Below, piece by piece: positions 40,009-49,647 of a stretch of DNA of 64,000 nucleotides. The stretch comes from Stutzerimonas azotifigens. Its GTDB lineage: Bacteria > Pseudomonadota > Gammaproteobacteria > Pseudomonadales > Pseudomonadaceae. Where the stretch lies: positions 124,001 to 188,000 of the forward strand of contig NZ_JAAMRF010000002.1 in the NCBI RefSeq assembly GCF_013522725.1, in the 5' to 3' direction. The first letter of the stretch is position 1, and each line of letters starts with the position of its first letter. A model generated the notes under the pieces. The model made no database searches and had not been told where the DNA came from. It saw only the letters and a list, made by a program, of their open reading frames with translations. Position numbers and translations under genes: made by a program.

Positions 40009-40935
40009 CTAGGCGATCGGTGGCAGGACGATCTCGTCGCTGCGTCGAACGCCAGCGGTGAGCGCTTGGCACTGTTCGATGAACTCGCGCATCGCGGCGG
40101 TCTGGTACTTTTGCGAATGCCAGATGAAATAGAACTGCCGGGTCAGGTCGAGCGCCGGGGTTTCCACCGCGACCAGGCTGCCGCGGCGAAAGGCGTCGCG
40201 TAGCGCCAGGCGCGAGATGCAGCCGATCCCCAACCCTGATTCCACAGCGCGCTTGATCGCCTCGGTATGCTCGAGCTCGAGGCGCACATTCAAGGGCCGC
40301 GGGTGATGACGCATCGCCTGATCGAACGTCAGTCGCGTGCCGGAACCCTGTTCACGTAGAATCCATGCCTCGGTCGAGAGTCGCTCCAGGTCGACCGCGC
40401 CTGCCTGCGCCAAGGGATGCTGCGGTGCGCAGAAAACCACCAGTTCGTCCTCGACCCAGCGTTGAATCTCCAGCTCGTCGTGCTGGCAATCGCCTTCGAT
40501 CAGACCCAGGTCAAGTTCATGATGCGCGACCTGCTGCACGATGTGAGCGGTGTTGTGCACATGGAGCTTCACCCGGCATTCCGGATGGCGCTGCATGAAA
40601 CTGCCGATCAGCAGGGTGGCGAGATAGTTGCCGATGGTCAGTGTCGCGCCGACATCCAGAGAGCCGAAGCCGCTCTTGCCGTTGAGCAGGTCCTCGATCG
40701 CCTTGGCCCGGTCGAGCAGGGCGACGGCCTGGGGCAGCAGCTGGCGGCCCAGGGTGTTGAGCGAAAGGCGCTTGCCCAGGCGATCGAACAATTGGCAGTC
40801 GGCATGCCGTTCCAGTTCCGTGAGCGAGGTGCTGGTGGCCGATTGTGAAAGCGAGAGCGTTTGCGCGGCACGGGACACGCTTTCCTGGCGGGCCACGGCG
40901 ACGAATACCTGAAGTTGTCTGAGGGTAAATCGCAT
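40009..40935 (-). CDS. finR: LysR-family regulator FinR
   Basis: This 308-residue regulator has an N-terminal winged helix (FTLRQLQVFVAVARQESVSR, then QSATSTSLTELE) and a C-terminal substrate-binding domain. It is divergent from fpr with 118 bp between starts, the arrangement known in P. putida and P. aeruginosa, where FinR activates fpr in response to superoxide or redox-cycling compounds. The symbol rests on this context and overall similarity. Confidence 0.88.
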   Translation of the reverse strand: MRFTLRQLQVFVAVARQESVSRAAQTLSLSQSATSTSLTELERHADCQLFDRLGKRLSLNTLGRQLLPQAVALLDRAKAIEDLLNGKSGFGSLDVGATLTIGNYLATLLIGSFMQRHPECRVKLHVHNTAHIVQQVAHHELDLGLIEGDCQHDELEIQRWVEDELVVFCAPQHPLAQAGAVDLERLSTEAWILREQGSGTRLTFDQAMRHHPRPLNVRLELEHTEAIKRAVESGLGIGCISRLALRDAFRRGSLVAVETPALDLTRQFYFIWHSQKYQTAAMREFIEQCQALTAGVRRSDEIVLPPIA

Positions 40936-40992
40936 ATCTATATAACCGATTACCTATATCTTTAATATTCAATTAACAGATATTACAGGGGT

Positions 40993-41005
40993 CGATAAAC
41001 TATCG
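40993..41005. promoter_or_regulatory. Inverted repeat in the finR-fpr intergenic region
   Basis: CGATA-AAC-TATCG is a short perfect inverted repeat 49 bp before fpr, in the A/T-rich divergent promoter region. The ATA-N3-TAT symmetry would suit a LysR-type site, but I cannot confirm that FinR binds here. Confidence 0.4.
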
Positions 41006-41053
41006 GGCAATACTGCCGTCGGTTCGGCGCCCCGTTAATGAGGAATTCCCAGC

Positions 41054-41830
41054 ATGAGTAACCTGAACGTCGAGCGAGTCCTCAGTGTTCATCACTGGAA
41101 CGACACGCTGTTCAGCTTCAAGACCACCCGTAATCCGGGTCTGCGCTTCGAGAACGGCCAGTTCGTCATGATTGGCCTGGAAGTCAACGGTCGCCCGCTG
41201 ATGCGCGCTTACAGCATCGCCAGCCCGAATTACGAAGAGCATCTGGAATTCTTCAGCATCAAGGTTCAGGACGGTCCGTTGACCTCTCGCCTGCAGCACC
41301 TGAAGGAAGGCGACGAGCTGATGGTCAGTCGCAAGCCGACCGGCACGCTGATCCTTGGCGACCTCCTGCCGGGCAAGCATCTCTACCTGCTCAGCACCGG
41401 TACCGGCCTCGCGCCGTTCATGAGCGTGATCCAAGATCCGGAAACTTACGAGCGCTTCGAGAAGGTCATCCTCATCCATGGCGTGCGTTACGTGAATGAA
41501 GTGGCCTACGAGAGCTTCATCACCGAGGCGCTGCCGCAGAACGAATTTTTTGGCGATGCGGTTCGGGAAAAGCTGATTTATTACCCCACCGTCACGCGCG
41601 AGCCCTTCCGCAATCAGGGTCGTCTGACCGATCTGATGCGCAGCGGCAAACTGTTCACCGACATCGGCCTGCCGCCGATCAACCCTCAGGACGACCGCGC
41701 CATGATTTGCGGTAGCCCGAGCATGCTCGACGAAACCAGCGAAGTGCTCGATGGCTTTGGCCTGAAAATCTCTCCGCGCATGGGCGAGCCCGGCGATTAC
41801 CTGATCGAGCGGGCCTTCGTCGAGAAGTAA
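41054..41830 (+). CDS. fpr: Ferredoxin-NADP+ reductase
   Basis: This 258-residue FAD enzyme passes electrons between NADPH and ferredoxin or flavodoxin. R-A-Y-S-I-A-S (51-57) binds FAD, and S-T-G-T-G-L-A-P-F (114-122) and C-G-S-P (near 220) bind NADP. It ends in the bacterial subclass I pattern F-V-E-K. It is divergent from finR, which probably activates it under oxidative stress, and an intrinsic terminator follows. Confidence 0.96.
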   Translation: MSNLNVERVLSVHHWNDTLFSFKTTRNPGLRFENGQFVMIGLEVNGRPLMRAYSIASPNYEEHLEFFSIKVQDGPLTSRLQHLKEGDELMVSRKPTGTLILGDLLPGKHLYLLSTGTGLAPFMSVIQDPETYERFEKVILIHGVRYVNEVAYESFITEALPQNEFFGDAVREKLIYYPTVTREPFRNQGRLTDLMRSGKLFTDIGLPPINPQDDRAMICGSPSMLDETSEVLDGFGLKISPRMGEPGDYLIERAFVEK

Positions 41831-41842
41831 GCCTTCCCGTTG

Positions 41843-41870
41843 CGCCTGCCCGGTCGGGCAGGCGTTCTTT
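41843..41870 (+). terminator. Intrinsic terminator of fpr
   Basis: CGCCTGCCCG and CGGGCAGGCG form ten pairs around a GT loop, followed by TTCTTT, 12 bp after the fpr stop. Confidence 0.87.
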
Positions 41871-41879
41871 CTGCGGCAC

Positions 41880-42368
41880 TCAGACGTAGGGGCCGCAACA
41901 CTTCTTGAATTTCTGGCCGCTGCCGCAAGGGCAGAGGTCGTTGCGCTTCGCGTTCAAGGGCACCGTGGCGTCGATGTAGTACCAGCGCCCCTGATGCTGG
42001 ACAAATGCGGACCGCTCCTGCTGCGCGTGTTCCCCCGCCTCGTCATGCCAGCGCGCCGTGAACTGCACCAGTGCGTGTTCCGGCTTGCCACCGAGTACCG
42101 TGTTCTCTTCGACTTCCAGCCCCAGCCAGGTGCTCGAGGCACTCCAGGCGCGCATCGACTCCAGATCCAACGCCGATTGCTGCGCTGGCAGGGTGGTGTC
42201 CTTCAGGTACTCGATCAGCCCCAGTACATAGGCGCTGTAGCGCGAGCGCATCAGCGTTTCAGCGCTTGGTGCCGGTGTGCCCGCATGGTAACGCCCACAG
42301 CAATCGGCGAGGCTGTCGGAGCTCGCGCAGGGGCAGGGTGAATGGTTGTCGGGAATCGCTTTTTTCAC
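41880..42368 (-). CDS. YchJ-like SEC-C motif protein
   Basis: This protein of 162 residues has a zinc-binding SEC-C motif at both ends: C-P-C-A near the N-terminus with D-C-C-G-R-Y-H, and [14 protein letters not shown] at the C-terminus. A central NTF2-like domain separates them. This is the YchJ/UPF0225 architecture, of unknown function. I chose the GTG at 42368 because GGTGG lies five bases before it; a TTG at 42380 is also open. It follows the DUF6231-like gene closely. Confidence 0.85.
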   Translation of the reverse strand: MKKAIPDNHSPCPCASSDSLADCCGRYHAGTPAPSAETLMRSRYSAYVLGLIEYLKDTTLPAQQSALDLESMRAWSASSTWLGLEVEENTVLGGKPEHALVQFTARWHDEAGEHAQQERSAFVQHQGRWYYIDATVPLNAKRNDLCPCGSGQKFKKCCGPYV

Positions 42369-42370
42369 GG

Positions 42371-42868
42371 CTACCACCAATATTTGCCGAACATTTGCGG
42401 ATTCGCCCAGAACCTGGCGTTGAGCCAGTCCGGAACCTGCTTGTACTGCAGCAGGTCGTAGGTCAGGAGAGTCAACGTCTGATCAGCGCGCGTGAAGCGA
42501 TCACTCACCTGCAACGCCAGAGCATAGAAGTCTGTCACTTGCCAGTCGGTGGCATCGAGGTCAACCAGTACGGCGATGCGGCTAGCATTGAGGTTGCGGA
42601 TGCCTCCCAGCAGTTCCAGGCCGTTGCGTTTGGGCATATGCTCGAGGCAATCGGCCACCAGGGCGATGTCGTAGCGCTGGCTGGCCAGTTCGGCAGGCAG
42701 CGGACCGGCTTCGGCGCGGTCCAGACGGCTGTCAGGGTGAACCTGGCAGAACGCATCGACGGCGGGAATGTCGCTGCGGCCGATGTGCAGCAGGCGGGCG
42801 GGCGCGTAGTGTTCGAGGAGCGCGGCCAAAGCCTGCTGAGGTGTTTGAGTGGAGCTGCTGTTGATCAA
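42371..42868 (-). CDS. Methyltransferase-like protein, DUF6231-like
   Basis: This 165-residue protein has an open Rossmann-like pattern (R-L-L-H-I-G-R-S then V-A-D-C-L-E-H-M) as in degenerate SAM methyltransferases. I recall it as the DUF6231 family, which lies beside YchJ in pseudomonads. No clear SAM-binding G-x-G-x-G is present, so activity is doubtful. The start is a TTG with GAGG eight bases upstream. It forms a two-gene unit with ychJ. Confidence 0.7.
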   Translation of the reverse strand: MINSSSTQTPQQALAALLEHYAPARLLHIGRSDIPAVDAFCQVHPDSRLDRAEAGPLPAELASQRYDIALVADCLEHMPKRNGLELLGGIRNLNASRIAVLVDLDATDWQVTDFYALALQVSDRFTRADQTLTLLTYDLLQYKQVPDWLNARFWANPQMFGKYWW

Positions 42869-42997
42869 ATCGAGATCCTCGTATGAGTTCAGAGACTAGC
42901 GCGGAGTCGCTTGGCGGCCTAGTCCTGGCACAACCGGAGCCGGCGTCTGGCATTACGAAGTGGCGGTTCTGGCCGTTCCCAAACTGGAGGTTTAATA

Positions 42998-43645
42998 ATG
43001 AGTACTTTACGGACAGCTGTACCCGTGATTTTCATGACTACCGTTCTGGCCGGCTGTGCCGGGGTGCAGAAACAGGATTGGCCCACCTGTGCTGCGGTGG
43101 GTGGTGTGGGCGGTGCCGCCCTGGGGGCGATCGAAAGCTCCACCTATGCGGGCTGGGGCGCTCTGATCGGTGGCGGCATGGCTGCCGCCTATTGCTGGGT
43201 GCATGGTGAGGATGGCCAGCAGACGCTGGCAGTGGTGGAAACCGTCGAGGTCGAGCCTGTGCCGATGGCCGAGCCTGAACCCGAGCCGGTCGCAGAGCCG
43301 GTGCGCGTTGAGCTGGACGTTAAGTTCGATTTCGACCGCGCTCAGGTGCGTAGCGAGAGCTACGGCGACATCCAGAACCTGGCCGACTTCATGAAGCAGT
43401 ACCCGCAAACCTCCACCGTCGTCGAGGGCCACACCGACTCCGTGGGCACCGACGCTTACAACCAGCGTTTGTCCGAGCGCCGCGCCAATGCCGTTCGTGA
43501 CGTGCTGGTCAATCAGTACGGCGTTGAGGGTAATCGCGTGAACTCGGTGGGTTACGGCGAGTCCCGTCCGGTTGCCGACAACGCCACCGAGGAGGGCCGT
43601 GCGATCAACCGTCGTGTCGAGGCGGAAGTAGAAGCCCGTCCGTAA
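42998..43645 (+). CDS. OmpA-family lipoprotein
   Basis: This 215-residue protein has a signal peptide and lipobox L-A-G-C (Cys20), a glycine-rich hydrophobic segment (about 34-64), a short Glu-Pro-rich linker, and a C-terminal OmpA domain (about 105-215) that binds peptidoglycan. F-D-F-D-R-A opens the domain and G-H-T-D-S-V-G-T and the R-A-N-A-V segment follow. It should tether the outer membrane to the cell wall. TGGAGG lies before the ATG. It is followed by a very strong terminator. Confidence 0.9.
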   Translation: MSTLRTAVPVIFMTTVLAGCAGVQKQDWPTCAAVGGVGGAALGAIESSTYAGWGALIGGGMAAAYCWVHGEDGQQTLAVVETVEVEPVPMAEPEPEPVAEPVRVELDVKFDFDRAQVRSESYGDIQNLADFMKQYPQTSTVVEGHTDSVGTDAYNQRLSERRANAVRDVLVNQYGVEGNRVNSVGYGESRPVADNATEEGRAINRRVEAEVEARP

Positions 43646-43658
43646 ACGGCAGTGCAAT

Positions 43659-43690
43659 CGAAAAGGCCGGGCATCTGCCCGGCCTTTTCG
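43659..43690. terminator. Intrinsic terminator with 15-bp stem after OmpA gene
   Basis: The 32 bases form a perfect 15-bp stem (AAAAGGCCGGGCA core) around a TC loop. The A/T-rich ends make it usable from both strands, for the OmpA gene and for the convergent CopD gene. Confidence 0.93.
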
Positions 43691-43700
43691 TGTCCGTCGA

Positions 43701-44165
43701 CTAGAACATCGGCCGTGCGGTGGCCGCCATGAATACCGCGATGCCGATCAGCAGATTGATGCCCACCAAGCGGCGAATCTGCCCCAGCGCGGCGCCCGCC
43801 TGCGGCCAGGTGCCGGCCGCCACGCTCGTCTTCAGCAGCGGGTAATGCAGCAACGAGATGCGCAGGAACAGCGCGAGCATTACCAGGTAAAGCCCCGCCA
43901 TCAGGTGCACGTAACGCGGCGCGCCGTCGAGGCCGGCGAAGCGCATGTGCCACAGCCCGATACCGCTGAGCGGTAGCAGCAGGACCGCGACCCATACCCA
44001 TTGGAGGAAACGACGTAGCACGTCAGCCCATAGCGTCAGGCGCTCCGGTGCCGGTAGCGTAGCGACGGCCGCCGGTCGGAGAATCACCCAGGCGAAGAAC
44101 ATGCCCCCGACCCAGACCAGCGCGGCCAGTGCGTGCAAGGCGTAGAGGAGCGCGAAGGCGGTCAT
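43701..44165 (-). CDS. CopD-family membrane protein
   Basis: This 154-residue protein has four membrane helices. L-H-A-L-A-A-L-V-W-V-G-G-M-F-F-A in helix 1 and the later histidines (H-M-R-F, Y-V-H-L-M) match the CopD/cytochrome b561-like family, whose members may bind haem or take part in copper tolerance. It stands alone without copC, so the role is open. It is divergent from dinG. Confidence 0.85.
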   Translation of the reverse strand: MTAFALLYALHALAALVWVGGMFFAWVILRPAAVATLPAPERLTLWADVLRRFLQWVWVAVLLLPLSGIGLWHMRFAGLDGAPRYVHLMAGLYLVMLALFLRISLLHYPLLKTSVAAGTWPQAGAALGQIRRLVGINLLIGIAVFMAATARPMF

Positions 44166-44224
44166 GACAAATCTCCGGTGGCGGTAGGGGAATCGCGCGC
44201 TATCATAGCCGCCACGTTAAAATA

Positions 44225-44240
44225 CTGAAAATTTATACAG
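44225..44240 (+). promoter_or_regulatory. LexA box of dinG
   Basis: CTGAAAATTTATACAG fits CTG-N10-CAG with TACTG/TACAG ends, 10 bp before the dinG ATG. The position would block ribosome binding site and transcription start, as expected for strong SOS control. Confidence 0.85.
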
Positions 44241-44250
44241 CTACGCGCCC

Positions 44251-46395
44251 ATGCTCAGTACCGAACTCAAGTCCCAGATCCAGGGCGCCTACTCCCGTTT
44301 TCTCGAAGCCAAGGGGCTCAAGCCCCGCTATGGCCAGCGGCTAATGATCGCCGAGGTGGCCAAGGTTCTGGGTGCCATCGAGACAGACGAGGAGGGGCGT
44401 CGCGAGGGCGAGCCCGCCGTCGTCGCCGTGGAAGCGGGGACCGGTACCGGCAAGACCGTCGCCTACAGCCTGGCCGCGATTCCCACCGCCAAGGCAGCGG
44501 GCAAGCGCCTGGTGATCGCCACCGCGACGGTGGCCTTGCAGGAGCAGATCGTCAACAAGGACCTGCCCGACCTGATGCGCAACAGCGGGCTCAACTTCAG
44601 TTTCGCCCTGGCCAAGGGCCGCGGCCGCTACCTGTGCCTGTCCAAGTTGGATGTGCTGCTGCAGGAGGGGCAGGCGCAAAGCGCGACCGCGCAGCTATTC
44701 GAGGAAGAAGGCTTCGGCATCGATGTCGATGAAGTGAGCCAGAAGCTGTTCAACAGCATGATCGAAAGGCTCGCCGGAAATCGCTGGGACGGGGACCGCG
44801 ATGCCTGGCCCGAGGCGCTGGAAGATCCGGTCTGGGCCCGCCTGACTACCGATCACAGCCAATGCACTGGGCGCCATTGCCCGAATTTCCAGCAGTGCTC
44901 GTTCTACAAGGCACGCGAGGGCATGACCAAGGTCGATGTGATCGTGACGAACCACGACATGGTCCTGGCCGACCTGGCACTGGGCGGCGGAGCGGTTCTC
45001 CCCGATCCGCGCGACACGCTTTACGTGTTCGATGAAGGCCATCATCTGCCGGATAAGGCGATCGGTCACTTCGCCCATTTCACCCGTCTGCGCTCAACCG
45101 CCGACTGGCTGGGGCAGATCGAAAAGAACCTGACCAAACTCCTGGCGCAGCATCCGCTTCCAGGCGAGCTGGGGCGCCTGATCGAGGGCGTTCCGGAGCT
45201 CGCCCGCGAGCTGCGCACCCAGCAGCAGTTCATGTTCACCGCTTGCGAACAGGTGGCGGATTTCAAGGCCGGCGAAGACATGGAAGGACGCGAGCGGCCA
45301 CGGCATCGGTTCGTCGGCGGGCTGGTGCCCGAGCACTTGCGCGAGCTGGGCTTGGAGCTGAAGAAAGGCTTCGCCAAGCTCAACGATGTTTTCACGCGTC
45401 TGGCCGAACTGCTCAAGGAGGCGATGGATGGCGAAGCCACGGTGGGCATCGCCAGCCATCAGGCCGAGGAATGGTATCCGTTGTTCGGCAGCCTGCTGGT
45501 TCGGGCCCAGGGCAACTGGGAGCTGTGGACGGCCTTTACCGTCGAAGATCCTCAGGACAGTCCGCCGATGGCACGCTGGCTGACCTTGGCCGAGAGCGGG
45601 GTGCTGTATGACATCGAGGTCAATGCCAGCCCGATCCTTGCCGCCGAGACGTTGCGGCGCAACCTCTGGCACGTTGCCTACGGCGCGCTGGTGACTTCGG
45701 CCACCCTGACCGCGCTGAACAGTTTCGATCGCTTCCGCATGCGCGCCGGATTACCGAGGAACGCTGTTACTGCGGTGGTGCCCAGCCCCTTCCATCATGC
45801 CGATGCCGGCGTGCTGCGGGTGCCCGACCTCAAGGCCGATCCGCGCGAAGCCGCGGCGCATACCGCGGCCATCGTGCGGGAGCTGCCACGGTTGGTCGAA
45901 GGTGCGCGAGGCACGCTGGTGCTGTTTTCCTCGCGCCGACAGATGCAGGACGTCTTCGACGGACTCGATCGCGAGTGGCGTCGCCGGGTGCTGATCCAGG
46001 GCAACCTGTCCAAGCAGGAGACCTTGAACAAGCACAAGGCGCGGATCGACGACGGCGAGACCAGCGTGCTCTTCGGGCTGGCAAGCTTTGCCGAAGGGGT
46101 CGATTTGCCCGGCGCCTATTGCGAGCACGTGATCATCGCCAAGATTCCCTTCGCCGTGCCGGACGATCCGGTCGAAGCGGCGCTGGCCGAATGGATCGAG
46201 GCGCGCGGCGGCAATCCGTTCATGGAAATCGCCGTGCCCGATGCCTCGTTGCGCCTGGTGCAGGCCTGCGGGCGTCTGCTCCGTACCGAGCAGGACCGGG
46301 GACAGATCACGCTACTCGATCGCCGAGTGGTGACCCAGCGCTACGGCAAGGCGATCCTCAACGCGCTGCCGCCGTTTCGCCGCGAGATCGAATAA
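44251..46395 (+). CDS. dinG: ATP-dependent DNA helicase DinG
   Basis: This 714-residue XPD-like 5'-3' helicase carries Walker A G-T-G-T-G-K-T (63-69), the D-E-G-H box (261-264) and the four cysteines of an [4Fe-4S] domain (C129, C205, C210, C216). E. coli DinG removes R-loops and is SOS-induced; here a LexA box lies 10 bp before the ATG. The C-terminal helicase half with Q-A-C-G-R-L-L-R is complete. It is divergent from a CopD gene. Confidence 0.96.
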   Translation: MLSTELKSQIQGAYSRFLEAKGLKPRYGQRLMIAEVAKVLGAIETDEEGRREGEPAVVAVEAGTGTGKTVAYSLAAIPTAKAAGKRLVIATATVALQEQIVNKDLPDLMRNSGLNFSFALAKGRGRYLCLSKLDVLLQEGQAQSATAQLFEEEGFGIDVDEVSQKLFNSMIERLAGNRWDGDRDAWPEALEDPVWARLTTDHSQCTGRHCPNFQQCSFYKAREGMTKVDVIVTNHDMVLADLALGGGAVLPDPRDTLYVFDEGHHLPDKAIGHFAHFTRLRSTADWLGQIEKNLTKLLAQHPLPGELGRLIEGVPELARELRTQQQFMFTACEQVADFKAGEDMEGRERPRHRFVGGLVPEHLRELGLELKKGFAKLNDVFTRLAELLKEAMDGEATVGIASHQAEEWYPLFGSLLVRAQGNWELWTAFTVEDPQDSPPMARWLTLAESGVLYDIEVNASPILAAETLRRNLWHVAYGALVTSATLTALNSFDRFRMRAGLPRNAVTAVVPSPFHHADAGVLRVPDLKADPREAAAHTAAIVRELPRLVEGARGTLVLFSSRRQMQDVFDGLDREWRRRVLIQGNLSKQETLNKHKARIDDGETSVLFGLASFAEGVDLPGAYCEHVIIAKIPFAVPDDPVEAALAEWIEARGGNPFMEIAVPDASLRLVQACGRLLRTEQDRGQITLLDRRVVTQRYGKAILNALPPFRREIE

Positions 46396-46504
46396 CCGCG
46401 GGGCCTGGAGGCGGATCCATTTCAGTAATGGCGCCGCGCTGCCTGTTCCCATCCGGCGCTGACGCTGGAACAATGCGCGACACCTAAGACGAAGGGGCAG
46501 GCGC

Positions 46505-47653
46505 GTGCAGATCCAGGGACATTTCGAGCTCAAGTTCGAGGCGGTCAGAGAAGAATTCAGCGCTCTGTTCGACGGTACCCAGCAACGCGGTGCGGCAGTT
46601 TGCGTGCAGGTCGGCGGCGAGACCGTGGTCGACCTGTGGGCTGGCGTGGCCGACACGGCCGGGGAACAGGTCTGGCAGAGCGACACCATCGTCAACCTGT
46701 TTTCCTGCACCAAGACCTTTGCTGCCGTAGCCGCTCTGCAGCTGGTCGAAGAGGGCAAGCTCGAACTCGATGCTCCGGTAGCCAAGGTCTGGCCCGAGTT
46801 CGCCCAGAACGGCAAGGCGGGCATCACCCTTCGCCAGTTGCTGTCCCACCAGGCCGGCCTGCCGGCGATTCGCAATGACCTGCCGCCCGAAGCCCTCTAT
46901 GACTGGCAGATCATGACCAACGCCCTGGCGGCCGAGGCGCCCTGGTGGATGCCCGGAGATGGACATGGCTATGCGGCCATCACCTATGGCTGGCTGATCG
47001 GGGAGCTGCTACGGCGCGTCGACGGCCGCGAGCCGGGCGAGTCGGTCGTCGCCCGCACGGCCACGCCACTGGGGTTGGATTTCCACCTCGGGCTGGATGA
47101 CAGCGAGTTTCATCGAGTCGGCTATCTCACCCGGGTCAAAAATGACTTTGGCGACGCAGCGGCCCAGCGGTTGTTCAAGGCAACCCTGAGTGAGCCCAGG
47201 TCGCTCAGTGCACGCGCTTTCAACAATCCCCCGTCAGTGCTTAACAGTTCCAACAAGCCGGAGTGGAGGCGCATGGCGCAGCTCGCGGCCAACGGACATG
47301 GCAATGCGCGCGCCCTGGCTGGCTTCTACAGCGGGCTGCTGCAGGGGCGCCTGCTCGATCCGGCCATGTTGGCCGAAATGACCCGCGAACATTGCCACGG
47401 AGAAGACCGCACGCTGTTGGCTTCGACCCGTTTCGCGCTGGGTTGCTGGCTGGACCAGCCCGAGGTAACCAATGCCACCTTCGGCATGGGGCCAGGCGCC
47501 TTTGGCCATCCCGGTGCGGGTGGCTGCGTGGGTTTCGCCGACCCGCAACGGGAGGTGTCGTTCGGCTTTGTCACCAACACCCTCGGTCCCTATGTGCTGA
47601 TGGACCCGAGGGCACAGAAGCTGGCGCGCACAGTTTTACAATGCCTAGGTTGA
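46505..47653 (+). CDS. EstB/class C beta-lactamase-like serine hydrolase
   Basis: This 382-residue protein has the serine beta-lactamase fold: nucleophile S67 in S-C-T-K (67-70), Tyr161 in Y-G-W in place of Y-x-N, and H-P-G-A-G-G near the C-terminus in place of K-T-G. These variants are typical for EstB-like esterases, so an ester is more likely than a beta-lactam as substrate. No signal peptide is visible. The start is a GTG with AAGGGG upstream. Confidence 0.87.
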   Translation: MQIQGHFELKFEAVREEFSALFDGTQQRGAAVCVQVGGETVVDLWAGVADTAGEQVWQSDTIVNLFSCTKTFAAVAALQLVEEGKLELDAPVAKVWPEFAQNGKAGITLRQLLSHQAGLPAIRNDLPPEALYDWQIMTNALAAEAPWWMPGDGHGYAAITYGWLIGELLRRVDGREPGESVVARTATPLGLDFHLGLDDSEFHRVGYLTRVKNDFGDAAAQRLFKATLSEPRSLSARAFNNPPSVLNSSNKPEWRRMAQLAANGHGNARALAGFYSGLLQGRLLDPAMLAEMTREHCHGEDRTLLASTRFALGCWLDQPEVTNATFGMGPGAFGHPGAGGCVGFADPQREVSFGFVTNTLGPYVLMDPRAQKLARTVLQCLG

Positions 47654-47790
47654 ACCACTCGTCAGAACGGATAGACAACCCTTTGCAGAATAAAGAGTTG
47701 CATACACAATTTAAGCCGAATCCTTGATTTTCGGGGCTCTGCTGCGGGGCCCGTTCAAGCCACCTCCTAAAACGTCGACGGAACCTGCAT

Positions 47791-48441
47791 ATGAAGCTGC
47801 TCAAGCACGCCACCTTGATTCTCTGCATGACCGTATCCGGCTGCAGCATGTTCGGAGGAGACAAAGTCAGCAAGGCCGAGCCCGTGCCGGAAGAACCCAA
47901 GGTGGATCTCGCCTGGCTCGACGATTACGAGCCGCGCCTGCGCGATGCGCTCAAGGACAGCCGCTTCGAGCTCGAGCGCCGCGATGCGCTGCTGGTGGTG
48001 ACCGCCCCGGTCGACGCCTCCTTCAACCCTGATCGTCCCGGCATGCTGCTGCCGGCCACCCTCGGTCCGCTGAGCCGCGTGGCCAAGATGGTCGAGAATG
48101 ACAGCAAGACCGCCGTGGTCGTACTTGGTCATGCCGACAGCACCGGTGCCGAGGAAGCCAACCGTGTCCTGAGCCGTGAGCGAGCCGGGGCCGTGGCAGC
48201 GATCTTCCGGCTCAGCGGTCTGAAGACTGACCGCCTGTTGATCCGTGGCCTGGGTTCGGACATGCCCCGCGCCGCCAACGACAGCAGCGAAGGCCGCGCG
48301 CTCAACCGCCGCGTCGAGATGGTCCTGGCGCCGCAGAGCACCATGCAGGCGCTGATCGCGCAGTACAGCCGGCCGGCTGTGGCAGCGCCCGCCGCCGCAG
48401 CTCCGACTCAGGTCGCAGCTACCGAAGTGGCGACCAAGTAA
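47791..48441 (+). CDS. OmpA-domain lipoprotein
   Basis: This 216-residue protein has a signal peptide and lipobox V-S-G-C (Cys18). The C-terminal OmpA-like domain (about 65-185) carries G-H-A-D-S-T-G in the place of [12 protein letters not shown] and N-R-R-V-E. An Ala/Pro tail follows. It is not a close copy of the OmpA lipoprotein at 43 kb, which has a Glu-Pro linker and another N-terminus. It probably binds peptidoglycan from the outer membrane. Confidence 0.88.
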   Translation: MKLLKHATLILCMTVSGCSMFGGDKVSKAEPVPEEPKVDLAWLDDYEPRLRDALKDSRFELERRDALLVVTAPVDASFNPDRPGMLLPATLGPLSRVAKMVENDSKTAVVVLGHADSTGAEEANRVLSRERAGAVAAIFRLSGLKTDRLLIRGLGSDMPRAANDSSEGRALNRRVEMVLAPQSTMQALIAQYSRPAVAAPAAAAPTQVAATEVATK

Positions 48442-48450
48442 ATCCCGTCC

Positions 48451-48467
48451 GGGCCGTTCGCCGGCCC
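48451..48467 (+). terminator. Possible terminator after the OmpA-domain lipoprotein
   Basis: GGGCCG and CGGCCC pair around a 5-nt loop, and outer GTCC/GGAC bases can extend the stem. Only short T tracts follow, so termination is plausible but not certain. Confidence 0.5.
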
Positions 48468-48578
48468 TTCGGACGTTCTTGGCGCGGCCACCCGGGGCCA
48501 CGCGGGCTTTGCCTTGAATCAAGCCTGGATCGCGCAAAGCGGATAAGCTCTGAACATCCCGATTCAGGAGCTCCAGCG

Positions 48579-49226
48579 ATGACCCAGACCCTGGCCGACA
48601 TGCGCCGCGACTACACCCGAGATGGCCTGAGCGAGGCCAACGCGCCGGACGAACCGTTTGCGCTGTTTCGCCGATGGTTCACCGAGGCGGTGAAGACCGA
48701 GCAGATTCCCGTCGAGCCCAACGCGATGACGCTAGCCACCGTCGACGCCGAAGGTCGCCCGCATTGCCGGGTATTGCTGCTCAAAGGGCTCGACGAGCGC
48801 GGTTTCACCTTCTTCAGCAACTACCAGAGCGCCAAGGGCGAGCAGCTTCAGGTCAACCCCTACGCGGCCATGACATTTTTCTGGCCCAGTCTGGAGCGGC
48901 AGGTGCGCATCGAGGGAAGTGTCGAGCGGGTCAGCGCGGAAGAATCCAACGCCTACTATCAGGTGCGCCCCTTGGGTAGCCGTCTGGGGGCCTGGGCTTC
49001 TCCACAGAGCCGGCCCATCGCGGATCGCGCCGAGCTCGAGCGCATGCTCGCCCAGGCCGAGCAGCGTTTCCTCGATCAAGCGCCAACCTGTCCGCCGCAT
49101 TGGGGCGGATATCGTTTATTGCCGGAGCGTATCGAGTTCTGGCAGGGCCGCCCCAGCCGTCTGCATGACCGCTTGAACTATCACCTGCACGCCAGTACCT
49201 GGCGGCGCGAGCGTTTGGCTCCCTGA
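48579..49226 (+). CDS. pdxH: Pyridoxamine 5'-phosphate oxidase
   Basis: This 215-residue FMN enzyme makes pyridoxal 5'-phosphate from PNP or PMP. M-T-L-A-T-V-D, R-V-L-L-L-K-G and [10 protein letters not shown] bind FMN, and the C-terminal R-L-H-D-R and the N-terminal M-R-R-D-Y match the family. The length equals that of typical PdxH. CAGGAG precedes the ATG. It converges with a small gene 7 bp away. Confidence 0.96.
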   Translation: MTQTLADMRRDYTRDGLSEANAPDEPFALFRRWFTEAVKTEQIPVEPNAMTLATVDAEGRPHCRVLLLKGLDERGFTFFSNYQSAKGEQLQVNPYAAMTFFWPSLERQVRIEGSVERVSAEESNAYYQVRPLGSRLGAWASPQSRPIADRAELERMLAQAEQRFLDQAPTCPPHWGGYRLLPERIEFWQGRPSRLHDRLNYHLHASTWRRERLAP

Positions 49227-49233
49227 CGCGAAT

Positions 49234-49470
49234 TCAGTTCTTCGCGTAGCGGCCCGCTTCGTCCTCCAGCCAGCGAGGCAGGTCGCGGCGCTTTATCCCT
49301 TCGTCTCCTGCCCGGGCCAGGCGCTCGAGCATCCAGGCGCGCTTGGCCGGGTCGTTCCCTGCGAGCGACAATGCAAGGTCACGGTCCGCCCAGCAACGGA
49401 AGCGGACGATCAGCCAACCATGGAAGACCAGGGCCGCCGCCGTGGTGATAAATATGATGAAGTAATCCAT
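49234..49470 (-). CDS. Small membrane protein of unknown function
   Basis: This 78-residue protein has one N-terminal membrane helix (about 3-24, FIIFITTAAALVFHGWLIVRF) and a charged cytoplasmic tail with R-A-W-M-L-E-R-L-A-R. It is not recognised. A compact length, clean stop next to pdxH and a GGGAC before the ATG support a real gene. Confidence 0.65.
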   Translation of the reverse strand: MDYFIIFITTAAALVFHGWLIVRFRCWADRDLALSLAGNDPAKRAWMLERLARAGDEGIKRRDLPRWLEDEAGRYAKN

Positions 49471-49647
49471 GATGAGTCCCGTTTATTCAATGGCCTGTAA
49501 CAGTGCGGCGGCAAGCGTCGGGATAGGGATCAGTAGAATGTGGTCCGATCAATTAACGATGCTCAGCCAGCTGGGCGAGGTTGCCAGGATCAGAAAGTCT
49601 TGGCGGCACGGATGATCGGGCCGAACCGTCCGTACGAGGAGAATGCT

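Noticed and set aside
46505..47653. Beta-lactamase resistance gene
   Set aside because: S-x-x-K is present, but Y-G-W and H-P-G replace Y-x-N and K-T-G and no signal peptide is seen, so an EstB-like esterase is more likely.
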